From: an uncultured Bdellovibrio sp.
Lineage (GTDB): Bacteria > Bdellovibrionota > Bdellovibrionia > Bdellovibrionales > Bdellovibrionaceae
DNA length: 9,181 nucleotides
Direction: 5' to 3'
Assembly (NCBI GenBank): GCA_946480995.1
Contig: CAMLMF010000076.1
Location: forward strand, 1-9,181
Shown here piece by piece: positions 1-7,134 of this stretch (position 1 is the first letter of the stretch; each line of letters begins with the position of its first letter). Under the pieces are notes generated by a model. That model worked only from the letters and a program-made list of their open reading frames with translations, searched no databases and was not told the origin of the DNA. A program made the position numbers and the translations under genes.

Positions 1-355
1 ACAAAGCTCTTTGCTGATCATATTCTTTTAGATTTTTCGCTAGATCTTTATGCAAGGTTAGCATCGTCTTGATGATTTCATTCACCTTGGCTTGATCTGT
101 GGTGTGCTGTTTTTCTAAGATAAGTTTTTCAATTTCCGCTTTGCCCGACTGAACTTTAGCTTCAAGCCCCTGCACACGGGCAAAGACCACATTATAGCTT
201 TCTTCATCGGATTTGATTTCTTTCGGAGGAGCGGCAGCGCCCTCGTGGCCCCCTTCAGCCGGCGCACCATGTCCGCCGCCGTGGTCTTCTGCAAATGCTG
301 AAACACTGGTAAAAACCAAGCACACGCAAACAACCTTAAGAGCCTGCAAGAACAT
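1..355 (-). CDS. Exported His/Gly-rich protein with predicted coiled coil (partial, 3' end off the window)
   Basis: I do not recognise the family. The reading frame opens with ATG at 353-355 and runs for 118 codons to the left edge without a stop, so the C-terminus is missing. A GGAGG lies 4 nt before the ATG. The first 22 residues form a classical signal peptide (hydrophobic core VVCVCLVF, then SAFA before E23), so the mature protein should be periplasmic or outer-membrane associated. Residues 25-44 are low-complexity, with three His residues among Gly, Ala, Pro and Glu. From about residue 50 the sequence becomes charged and helical with heptad-like hydrophobics (VQGLEAKV, IEKLILEK, IIKTMLTL), suggesting a coiled coil. 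The start lies inside the end of the upstream zinc-ribbon gene (20-bp overlap, different frame), so translation is probably coupled and the gene belongs to the secA cluster. The two Cys in the leader do not fit a lipobox well. Function unknown. Confidence 0.8.
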   Translation of the reverse strand, partial: MFLQALKVVCVCLVFTSVSAFAEDHGGGHGAPAEGGHEGAAAPPKEIKSDEESYNVVFARVQGLEAKVQSGKAEIEKLILEKQHTTDQAKVNEIIKTMLTLHKDLAKNLKEYDQQRAL

Positions 356-1103
356 CTTGCCTCCATGAAATTTTAAACGGCAGATACTTAATACGGTTCA
401 CCAGCACAGAAGCTTTCGCTGGAGACAATCTTGGAATCACCAAACGGCCTTCACCGACCGTGTTTAATACTTCCGTCAAATCCCAACCAAACCGTGAATC
501 TGTCATTGCTTCTTTTAATTGTAACAGAAGGTGGCTGGATTCAATACCTTCGATCACAACCGTGTAACTAAATGGACCAACTTCCGAGTTCGCATTTGCA
601 AAATCAGTCACATCTGAAAAGTCAGGGGTGTCAGAAACACCTGAAGCTGCAATAGGTTCGGGAATGGAATCCAGGGTCTGACTAAAGTCGTAAGCGGATT
701 CTTCGTGGGATGGTTCTTGCGCGGGGGGAACTTCGACTTCCACCTCAGCGGGCATTTCTTCGCCGTGGACCACATAGGGTTCTGGCGTGATCTCATTCGA
801 ACTATTATTGTCGGCAAAGTTATTTATCGGCGGTTCAAAACCGGCAGAGCCATCGTAAGCATTATGTTCTGGAGGTTGGAAGTTTTGAAATCCAGAGCCC
901 TCTTGAAACGAAGACTCTTGAGGATTATCCGCGGGAGCAATCACTTCCGCTTCGTTGTGCGGCTCAACCTCGTGTTGAGCCATTTCCGGCTGACCATTCC
1001 AATCGATAAAGTAGACCGCGCTGCAATGGGGACAGGTAAATATCGTCCCCAAGTGCTTATCAAGAATCTCTATCGACTGCTGGCAGCTCGGGCAGGAAAT
1101 CAA
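336..1103 (-). CDS. Zinc-ribbon protein with acidic Pro/Glu-rich linker and C-terminal alpha/beta domain
   Basis: This 255-residue protein begins with a zinc ribbon: C4-x2-C7 and C24-x2-C27, resembling the MJ0042/zinc_ribbon_5 fingers often found at the N-terminus of myxobacterial and Bdellovibrio proteins. Residues about 38-170 are a long disordered segment rich in Glu, Pro, Asn and Ser. A compact domain follows (about 178-250) with an apparent strand-helix-strand-helix-strand order (YTVVIEGI, LLLQLKEAM, RLVIPRL, ASVLVNRIK, FKISWRQ). There is no signal peptide or membrane segment, so it should be cytoplasmic. The start is TTG immediately after the secA TAA; an AAGGA 9 nt upstream supports it, and no later start would keep the first Cys pair. 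The 3' end overlaps the next gene by 20 bp. The tight packing implies co-transcription with secA. The role is unknown; binding of metal, protein or nucleic acid by the ribbon is possible. Confidence 0.85.
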   Translation of the reverse strand: MISCPSCQQSIEILDKHLGTIFTCPHCSAVYFIDWNGQPEMAQHEVEPHNEAEVIAPADNPQESSFQEGSGFQNFQPPEHNAYDGSAGFEPPINNFADNNSSNEITPEPYVVHGEEMPAEVEVEVPPAQEPSHEESAYDFSQTLDSIPEPIAASGVSDTPDFSDVTDFANANSEVGPFSYTVVIEGIESSHLLLQLKEAMTDSRFGWDLTEVLNTVGEGRLVIPRLSPAKASVLVNRIKYLPFKISWRQDVLAGS

Positions 1104-3779
1104 TTAGCGTTTTCCTTTGCCTTGCTTTTCCATACGACGACGATCTTCACGATTCATCGGACGGTCATCGCGAGGACCGCCTTGGAATGACATTTTGCGT
1201 GTCTTTGGTTCTTCACCTCCGCCCACTTCTGGCAAGCTGTGACCGATATCAGACTCACCCGGAGATGAATAATCTAATTCGTCCAAATCTGTGCCTTCTG
1301 GGCGCAGACTTTCTAAAACTTGTTCTTCGGATTGCTGTGCAACCAACTGAACACGCATCACTTTTTCAATCGCATCGGCCTTGAACGTGTTGTTCAAAGT
1401 TTCAAAGGCCTTGAAAGCTTCTTTTTTGTATTCAATTAAAGGATCTTTTTGCGCGTAACCACGCAGGCCAATACCTTCTTTTAGTTTATCGATCACGTAT
1501 AAGTGATTCTTCCAGTGGTGATCGATACTTTGTAACAAGATCATCTTTTGAACTTGTTCAAAGAACTGACCCATCGAAGATTTCTGACGTTCGAAAACTT
1601 CTTTAACGCCTTTTTTAATCGCGTCTGTCACTGTTTCTGAATTCACTGACATGGTTTCGAAATCAATTTTGAAACCAAAAGTTTGGCCCAATGAATTGTT
1701 CAAACCTTCAAGGTTCCAATCTTCTTTTTTGCCATTTTCAGGCATGTAAGTATCCAAGATATTAGATACAACGTCACCTAACCAATCCAGCGTCGTACGC
1801 TCGATCTCTTGGCCTTCAAGAACTTTTCTGCGCATACCGTAAATCGCGTTTCTTTGCGCATTCATAACAGAGTCGTACTCCATCAGATTTTTACGGATAT
1901 CAAAGTTATGTCCTTCGACTTTTCTTTGTGCGCCTTCGATGGCGTTAGTCACCATTTTTGCTGTGATTGGTTCGTCTTCAGGAATGTTCAGCATTTCCAT
2001 GATTTTTTGGATACGTTCACCATTAAAGATGCGCATCAGTTTATCTTCTAATGAAAGATAAAAACGCGATTCCCCTGGATCCCCTTGACGGCCCGAACGA
2101 CCACGCAATTGATTATCAATACGACGTGATTCATGTCTTTCCGTACCGATGATGTACAAGCCACCCACCGCACGCACTTCTTTGCGCTCAGCTTCGACTT
2201 GCGGTTTGATTTTTTCTAGGGCTGCTAAATATTCCGGAGAGTCATCGTTGCCGACAGCGGCTTTCGCCAACATCTCTGCATTACCACCCAGCATGATATC
2301 CGTACCACGGCCCGCCATATTCGTAGCGATCGTCACCGCATATTTACGGCCTGCCTGCGCCACGATTTCAGCTTCGCGTTCATGTTGTTTTGCATTCAAA
2401 ACTTCATGTTTTACGCCTTCTTTGCGTAAGAAATTGCTTAAGGCTTCGGATTTTTCAATCGACTCTGTACCAACCAAGATCGGCTGACCTTTTGCCGAAC
2501 GCTCTTTGATATCTTTCGTGATTGCTTTAAATTTTGCATTTTCAGACTTATAAACCACGTCTTCTTGGTCGATACGTTGGATCGGTTTATTTGTCGGGAT
2601 CACATTCACGGCAAGTTGATAGATTTTATTGAACTCAACTGCTTCTGTGTCCGCTGTTCCCGTCATACCAGAAAGTTTTGTGTACATACGGAAATAGTTT
2701 TGGAAAGTGATCGTCGCCAAAGTCTGATTTTCAGACTTCACTTCAACGCCCTCTTTCGCTTCGATAGCTTGGTGCAAGCCGTCGCTCCAGCGACGACCCG
2801 GCATCAAGCGACCTGTAAACTCATCCACGATCACGATTTCGCCATCTTTGATCATGTACTCAACGTCACGACGGTAAAGGTAGTAAGCCTTTAAACCTTG
2901 GTAAACGTGGTGCAGGATCTCGATATTTTGTGGATCGTAAAGATTTGAAAGACCCATCAACTCTTCGACTTTCGCATTTCCTTCGTCTGTCAAAGAAGCT
3001 GTTTTAGATTTTTCTTCCATATTAAAGTGCACGTCGCGCTTTAATTGCGGAATGATCGCGTTCACCGCGTGATATTTATCAGTCGAAGATTCTGCAGGGC
3101 CTGAGATAATCAAAGGCGTACGCGCTTCGTCGACAAGGATGGAGTCACACTCATCCACAATCGCATAGTTGTGACCGCGCTGAACGTAATCCGCCAAATC
3201 AAATTTCATGTTGTCGCGAAGGAAGTCGAAACCCAATTCGTTGTTCGTGCAATAAGTGATATCGCAAGCGTACATTTCTTTACGTTGCTGATCGTTCAAA
3301 CCGTGAACGATGATACCCGTAGTTAAACCCAACCATCCGTAAAGACGACCCATCCACTCAGCATCACGGCGAACCAAGTAATCATTCACTGTGACTAAGT
3401 GCACGCCTTTACCAGTAAGAGCATTCAAATAAACTGGAAGAGTGGCCACAAGGGTTTTACCTTCACCGGTTCTCATCTCTGCGATGTTCCCACGATTCAG
3501 GATAATACCACCGATCATTTGCACGTCGTAGTGGCGCATGCCCAATACACGCTTAGAAGCTTCACGACAAACCGCGAAGGCTTCCGGCAAAATATCATCA
3601 ACTGTTTCGCCTTTCTTTAGACGTGCCTGAAACTCAGGAGTCTTGGCTTTAAGTTGATCATCCGTGAGTGCCGCCATTTGAGGTTCTAGGGCATTGATGC
3701 GATCCACAGTTGGTTGGATCTTTTTCATTTCACGATCGTGCTTCGTACCGAATAATTTTGTCAGAATTTGTGTCACCAT
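1104..3779 (-). CDS. secA: Protein translocase subunit SecA
   Basis: This is the ATPase that drives preproteins through SecYEG at the inner membrane. The motifs are complete: Walker A GEGKT at 105-109 (same numbering as E. coli), Walker B DECD at 209-212 followed by SILVDEARTPLIISG, the preprotein cross-linking region, the second ATPase domain with TNMAGRGTDIMLGGN and GRSGRQGDPGESRFYL, and the helical scaffold and wing domains. I chose ATG at 3777-3779 (891 aa) because it places FG at residues 10-11, as in E. coli SecA. An upstream in-frame TTG at 3800 would add seven residues; ribosome-binding signals are weak for both (AGG 5 nt before the TTG, GGGG about 15 nt before the ATG). The C-terminus ends in a basic stretch (RRRMEKQGKGKR) with no Cys, so the zinc-binding SecB/lipid motif of many SecA proteins is absent. 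I found no convincing promoter in 3780-3933. Confidence 0.98.
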   Translation of the reverse strand: MVTQILTKLFGTKHDREMKKIQPTVDRINALEPQMAALTDDQLKAKTPEFQARLKKGETVDDILPEAFAVCREASKRVLGMRHYDVQMIGGIILNRGNIAEMRTGEGKTLVATLPVYLNALTGKGVHLVTVNDYLVRRDAEWMGRLYGWLGLTTGIIVHGLNDQQRKEMYACDITYCTNNELGFDFLRDNMKFDLADYVQRGHNYAIVDECDSILVDEARTPLIISGPAESSTDKYHAVNAIIPQLKRDVHFNMEEKSKTASLTDEGNAKVEELMGLSNLYDPQNIEILHHVYQGLKAYYLYRRDVEYMIKDGEIVIVDEFTGRLMPGRRWSDGLHQAIEAKEGVEVKSENQTLATITFQNYFRMYTKLSGMTGTADTEAVEFNKIYQLAVNVIPTNKPIQRIDQEDVVYKSENAKFKAITKDIKERSAKGQPILVGTESIEKSEALSNFLRKEGVKHEVLNAKQHEREAEIVAQAGRKYAVTIATNMAGRGTDIMLGGNAEMLAKAAVGNDDSPEYLAALEKIKPQVEAERKEVRAVGGLYIIGTERHESRRIDNQLRGRSGRQGDPGESRFYLSLEDKLMRIFNGERIQKIMEMLNIPEDEPITAKMVTNAIEGAQRKVEGHNFDIRKNLMEYDSVMNAQRNAIYGMRRKVLEGQEIERTTLDWLGDVVSNILDTYMPENGKKEDWNLEGLNNSLGQTFGFKIDFETMSVNSETVTDAIKKGVKEVFERQKSSMGQFFEQVQKMILLQSIDHHWKNHLYVIDKLKEGIGLRGYAQKDPLIEYKKEAFKAFETLNNTFKADAIEKVMRVQLVAQQSEEQVLESLRPEGTDLDELDYSSPGESDIGHSLPEVGGGEEPKTRKMSFQGGPRDDRPMNREDRRRMEKQGKGKR

Positions 3780-3933
3780 AGATGAAAAGAATATCCCCAA
3801 AGCAACCTATGCGGCAAGACACGCAGCCCATTCATAGTCGCGTCATTGGCTCGAATTCATTCGCTATTTTCCGGTTCTCGACTAAAGGCCATGACAGATA
3901 AGTAATTATTTAGAATTGAGCGGGGTTTTAAAA

Positions 3934-4413
3934 TTATTTCTGAAACTTCATCTGACGCACGCCTTCGTAGGCGGCGATAGCCACTGAGGTGGCTAGATTT
4001 AAACTGCGTGCGCCTTCGCCGATCATCGGGATCGTCACAGTTTGTGTGGGATGCTTTAGAAGTAAATCGGGATCTAAACCTTTTGTTTCTTTACCAAAGA
4101 CAAACCAGTCACCTTGTTGAAATTTAGGTTCAAAATAGGTGCGTTGAGTTTTCGTGGTAAAAAGCCAAATTTTCGCGGGATCTTCGACCAACTTCCACCA
4201 GTCGGCGAAAGTCGCATGATGGTGCCAAGTCAGATGAGGCCAATAATCTAGGCCCGCGCGTTTGACGTTAGTGTCATTGATTTCAAAACCCATTTTACCC
4301 ACGATGTGCAGTTCGCAATTCGTCGCTACACACGTGCGCCCGATATTTCCTGTATTTTGCGGAATCTCGGGCTCAATCAAAACAATGCGGAATAATTTTT
4401 CAGAATTAGGCAA
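3934..4413 (-). CDS. trmL: tRNA (cytidine(34)-2'-O)-methyltransferase TrmL
   Basis: A SPOUT-class (trefoil-knot) methyltransferase of 159 residues, the usual size for TrmL/YibK. This family uses S-adenosylmethionine to methylate the ribose 2'-OH at wobble position 34 of tRNA-Leu isoacceptors. Visible signatures are EPEIPQNTGNIGRTC at 14-28, FGKETKGL at 106-113 and the knot/SAM loop IPM(x4)ARSLNLATSVAI from 128, with the family-typical Arg and Asn. The start appears to be TTG at 4411-4413: no ATG or GTG lies before the conserved EPEIPQN block, and a GAGG sits 12 nt upstream. It overlaps the end of the preceding cyclotransferase-like gene by 8 bp in another frame, which suggests translational coupling. 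The stop is followed by about 150 bp before secA with no clear terminator, so read-through into secA is possible. Confidence 0.93.
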   Translation of the reverse strand: MPNSEKLFRIVLIEPEIPQNTGNIGRTCVATNCELHIVGKMGFEINDTNVKRAGLDYWPHLTWHHHATFADWWKLVEDPAKIWLFTTKTQRTYFEPKFQQGDWFVFGKETKGLDPDLLLKHPTQTVTIPMIGEGARSLNLATSVAIAAYEGVRQMKFQK

Positions 4414-5008
4414 GATGTCTAAAAACCTCTTGGCCGAGCTTGGAAAGTGCCAACCTTCTGCCTTTATCGACGATCAATTCTAGATTCATCAATTCACGAT
4501 AAAGAGTCAGGTCAATAGGAACGATCTCTCGACCAGTCGATCTTCCTAGCTTCTGTATATACGTTGCTTGCTTTTCCGTCAGCTGCGAAGTCAACACAGG
4601 TTGATCTTCCATCGATTTTTTCCAGTCACCACCAGGAATAACTGCGGCATTCACTGGCAACTTAAGCGGATTTAAAAAATACGCCCATGCTTTGATGGCC
4701 TGCGATGTGCCCTCCGGGAAGACTTCAATCTCTTCTCTAGAGTAAAGGCTCATTTCTGGCGACTGACGATTGAATCCGAAAAACTCATCCAACAGACCCA
4801 ATAAAATTTCTGAGGTCTTCAGCTCGACAAGCTGCCCCGGAACCAAATCTCCCCCGCCTTTAACGATCACAGGGAAGCCGACTTTCAAACGATAAGCCGT
4901 CGCCTTTGCACGCGCAAATACTGAAGATTCCATGAAATTTTGAATTTTAGAGAAATGCACCATTCCTTCACAGAATGATCCATATACGAAAAAACGTGTT
5001 GTAGTCAT
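4406..5008 (-). CDS. Gamma-glutamylcyclotransferase-fold protein (AIG2-like) with winged-helix-like C-terminal tail
   Basis: Residues 5-62 match the AIG2/GGCT fold: RFFVYGSF at 5-12 (the YGS substrate-loop motif), then a short-chain pattern ending GFPVIV...VPGQLVEL. Active family members cyclise gamma-glutamyl compounds to 5-oxoproline. In human GGCT the catalytic acid is the second Glu of LDEQEG; the aligned segment here is LDEFFG at 73-78, so that position is F77. E75 is nearby, but an active enzyme is doubtful. Residues about 140-200 form an unrelated tail whose end (LYRELMNLELIVDKGRRLALSKLGQEVF) reads like the last helix and wing of a winged helix-turn-helix. The start is ATG at 5006-5008, with a GGGGGG run about 4 nt upstream and 8 residues before YGS. 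An upstream in-frame GTG at 5131 would add 41 residues unlike the family. First gene of a pair with trmL, divergent from glnB. Confidence 0.8.
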   Translation of the reverse strand: MTTTRFFVYGSFCEGMVHFSKIQNFMESSVFARAKATAYRLKVGFPVIVKGGGDLVPGQLVELKTSEILLGLLDEFFGFNRQSPEMSLYSREEIEVFPEGTSQAIKAWAYFLNPLKLPVNAAVIPGGDWKKSMEDQPVLTSQLTEKQATYIQKLGRSTGREIVPIDLTLYRELMNLELIVDKGRRLALSKLGQEVFRHLA

Positions 5009-5146
5009 TATACCCCCCGAGTACGACAACAATAGTGGCTTTTCCAAAAAGAGGTCCCGTGTGTACCAAAAACCACAGCCCGCCGCAAGCCGCAAAGTCA
5101 GTGAAATGTCATTTTTTCTCCTCTGTGACACTTACTGGTTCGCGTT

Positions 5147-5156
5147 ATTTCGAAAT
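5147..5156. repeat. Perfect 10-bp palindrome ATTTCGAAAT in the divergent glnB promoter region
   Basis: ATTTCGAAAT is its own reverse complement and lies between the divergent cyclotransferase-like gene and glnB, about 28 bp upstream of the proposed glnB -35 element. It is flanked downstream by an A/T-rich run (5153-5170) that could act as an UP element. A dimeric regulator site is conceivable, but short palindromes of this composition also arise by chance. Confidence 0.3.
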
Positions 5157-5184
5157 TAAAAAAATTAAATGACTTTAACAGTTT

Positions 5185-5212
5185 TTGCTTTCTCACAGTC
5201 CTTTGCTATGCT
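5185..5212 (+). promoter_or_regulatory. Putative extended -10 (sigma-70-type) promoter of glnB-glnA
   Basis: A TATGCT -10 hexamer at 5207-5212 is preceded by TGC, giving the extended -10 form TGnTATGCT. A TTGCTT -35-like hexamer lies at 5185-5190, 16 bp upstream. Transcription would start near 5219, leaving a leader of about 25 nt before the glnB ATG. The leader has only a weak AAGCAG-like ribosome-binding site. I looked for a sigma-54 element (GG-N10-GC) here, as in enterobacterial glnA promoters, and did not find one. Confidence 0.5.
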
Positions 5213-5231
5213 CTTGAAAAGAAAATTTTAA

Positions 5232-5582
<351 letters not shown>

Positions 5583-5614
5583 GTTTTTGTATTTTTAAAA
5601 GGCTCGGAGGCCCC

Positions 5615-7030
5615 ATGACAGGAAATGAAGTACTAAAGTTCGCCAAAGAAAAAGGCGCAAAGATGGTAGATCTCAAGTTCTGCGATATGATCGGAACTTG
5701 GCAACATTTAACCGTTCCGTTGCATCAGCTGACGGACGAGACTTTTGAAAACGGTTTCGGCTTTGACGGAAGTTCAATCCGCGGCTGGAGAGGCATTGAA
5801 GAGTCCGACATGATCATCATTCCTGATCCAAAAACAGCGATGATGGATCCATTCATGACAACTCCTACTTTGTCATTAATCTGCGATGTTTGCCTTCCTG
5901 AAACATTGCAACCTTACGACCGCGATCCTCGTCAAATCGTGAAAAAAGCGATCGCTTACATGCAATCAACTGGTATTGCAGACACTGCTTACTTTGGGCC
6001 AGAAGCAGAATTCTTTATCTTTGATGACGTTCGTTACGAACAAACTAGTAACTCTGCTTTCTATATGGTGGATAGCGAAGAAGCCGTTTGGAACACGGGG
6101 CGCGACGAAGGTGGCAAAAATCTTGGTTACAAAGTTCGTAGCAAAGAAGGTTACTTCCCAGGTCTGCCAACAGATTCCCAACAAGATCTGCGCACAGATA
6201 TTTGCTTAGAGCTTGAAAAATGTGGCATGGAAGTAGAACGCCATCACCATGAAGTTGCAACTGCAGGCCAAGGCGAAATCAATTTCCGCTTTGATACAGC
6301 TTTGAACATGGGCGACAAAATGATGTGGTTCAAATACATCGTAAAAAACGTGGCAAAACGTTATGGCAAAACAGCGACATTCATGCCGAAACCACTTTTC
6401 GGTGATAACGGTTCGGGCATGCACATCCATATGTCTTTGTGGAAAGATGGAAAAAATCTTTTCGCGGGCAACAAATACGCAGGTCTTTCTGAAATGGCCT
6501 TGCACTATATCGGTGGCGTTTTGAAACATGCTCCGGCACTTTGTGGAATCATCAACCCGACAACAAACTCTTACAAACGTTTGGTTCCGGGATTTGAAGC
6601 TCCGACAAAATTAGCTTACAGCTTTAAAAATCGTTCTGCAGCGATGCGTATTCCAAATTCTGGACCGAATCCAAAAGCAAAACGTATTGAATTCCGTACT
6701 CCAGATCCAACAGCAAATATTTATTTGGCTGAAGCGGCGATCTTGATGGCGGGTCTTGATGGTATCATCAACAAGATTCACCCAGGTGATCCATTGGATA
6801 AAGATATTTACGGATTGCCTCCGCAAGAAGCAGCTGCGATCCCATCTGTTCCGGGAACTTTGGAAGAAAGCTTGGAAAATCTGCGCGCTAATTGCAGTTT
6901 CTTGAAAAAAGGCGATGTTTTCAGTGCGGATCTTATCGATACTTGGATTCAATATAAAATCGATAAAGAAGTTCGCCCTGTCCAACAAAGACCAGTTCCT
7001 TACGAGTTCCACCTGTATTACGACTGTTAA
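5615..7030 (+). CDS. glnA: Glutamine synthetase, type I
   Basis: Makes glutamine from glutamate, ammonia and ATP, the entry point of ammonia assimilation; the enzyme is a cytoplasmic dodecamer. At 471 residues it matches bacterial GSI. Visible sites are the N-terminal [10 protein letters not shown] (49-58) latch with D51, metal and substrate glutamates in [10 protein letters not shown] (E130, E132), E213 and E221, the ATP-binding block [16 protein letters not shown] (259-274), [13 protein letters not shown] (318-330), and EFRTPD near 359-364. Y399 in [14 protein letters not shown] corresponds to the Tyr adenylylated by GlnE in the GSI-beta subtype, so covalent regulation is likely. The ATG is preceded by CGGAGG at 5-nt spacing. 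It follows glnB closely with no terminator between them, so the two form an operon, and a hairpin follows the stop. Confidence 0.98.
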   Translation: MTGNEVLKFAKEKGAKMVDLKFCDMIGTWQHLTVPLHQLTDETFENGFGFDGSSIRGWRGIEESDMIIIPDPKTAMMDPFMTTPTLSLICDVCLPETLQPYDRDPRQIVKKAIAYMQSTGIADTAYFGPEAEFFIFDDVRYEQTSNSAFYMVDSEEAVWNTGRDEGGKNLGYKVRSKEGYFPGLPTDSQQDLRTDICLELEKCGMEVERHHHEVATAGQGEINFRFDTALNMGDKMMWFKYIVKNVAKRYGKTATFMPKPLFGDNGSGMHIHMSLWKDGKNLFAGNKYAGLSEMALHYIGGVLKHAPALCGIINPTTNSYKRLVPGFEAPTKLAYSFKNRSAAMRIPNSGPNPKAKRIEFRTPDPTANIYLAEAAILMAGLDGIINKIHPGDPLDKDIYGLPPQEAAAIPSVPGTLEESLENLRANCSFLKKGDVFSADLIDTWIQYKIDKEVRPVQQRPVPYEFHLYYDC

Positions 7031-7051
7031 AAACTGGTGACGATGAAAGAT

Positions 7052-7075
7052 GTGGGGCGAGGCGGCTTGCCCCAC
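7052..7075 (+). terminator. Hairpin after glnA, probable transcription terminator
   Basis: GTGGGGC (7052-7058) pairs with GCCCCAC (7069-7075), and two inner pairs extend the stem around the loop GGCGGC. No U-run follows immediately; the first T-tract (ATTTTTAG) is about 13 nt further on, at 7089-7096. It may be a weak or Rho-assisted terminator, or an mRNA 3' stabiliser. It lies 21 nt after the glnA stop. Confidence 0.5.
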
Positions 7076-7086
7076 TAGACTTCACC

Positions 7087-7116
7087 TTATTTTTAGTTCA
7101 AGATTACTAAAAATAA
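7087..7116. repeat. Perfect 11-bp inverted repeat upstream of the GcvH-like gene
   Basis: TTATTTTTAGT (7087-7097) and ACTAAAAATAA (7106-7116) are exact reverse complements separated by an 8-nt spacer, with centres about 19 bp apart (roughly two helical turns). The element ends 18 bp before the ATG at 7135. With one G-C pair per arm it would make a poor RNA hairpin, so a binding site for a dimeric protein is as plausible as a terminator role for the upstream transcript. A weak promoter (TTCACC at 7081, TACTAA at 7105, 18-bp gap) would overlap it, which would suit an operator. Confidence 0.6.
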
Positions 7117-7134
7117 CTACATACAGGGATAAAT

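Noticed and set aside
115..366. 83-residue minus-strand reading frame at the left end
   Set aside because: It overlaps the signal-peptide gene in another frame, has no sensible composition and no better start; the frame from 355 has a ribosome-binding site and a clear signal peptide.
705..1190. 161-residue plus-strand reading frame
   Set aside because: It is antisense to the zinc-ribbon gene and the secA 3' end; the Arg/Phe-rich composition is typical of a shadow frame.
3850..3861. CGAATTCATTCG inverted repeat upstream of secA
   Set aside because: Five-bp arms with a 2-nt centre are too short to fold well and are expected by chance.
3830..3885. Small minus-strand frame (MAFSREPENSE) upstream of secA as a SecM-like leader
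   Set aside because: It has no ribosome-binding site, no signal sequence and no arrest-like motif, and is only 11 codons.
5009..5131. In-frame GTG extension adding 41 residues to the cyclotransferase-like protein
   Set aside because: The extra residues do not resemble the family, the ATG at 5008 has a strong G-rich ribosome-binding site, and the family begins about 8 residues before YGS.
5966..6529. Several overlapping frames on both strands inside glnA
   Set aside because: All lie within the well-conserved glutamine synthetase coding sequence and are shadows of its codon pattern.
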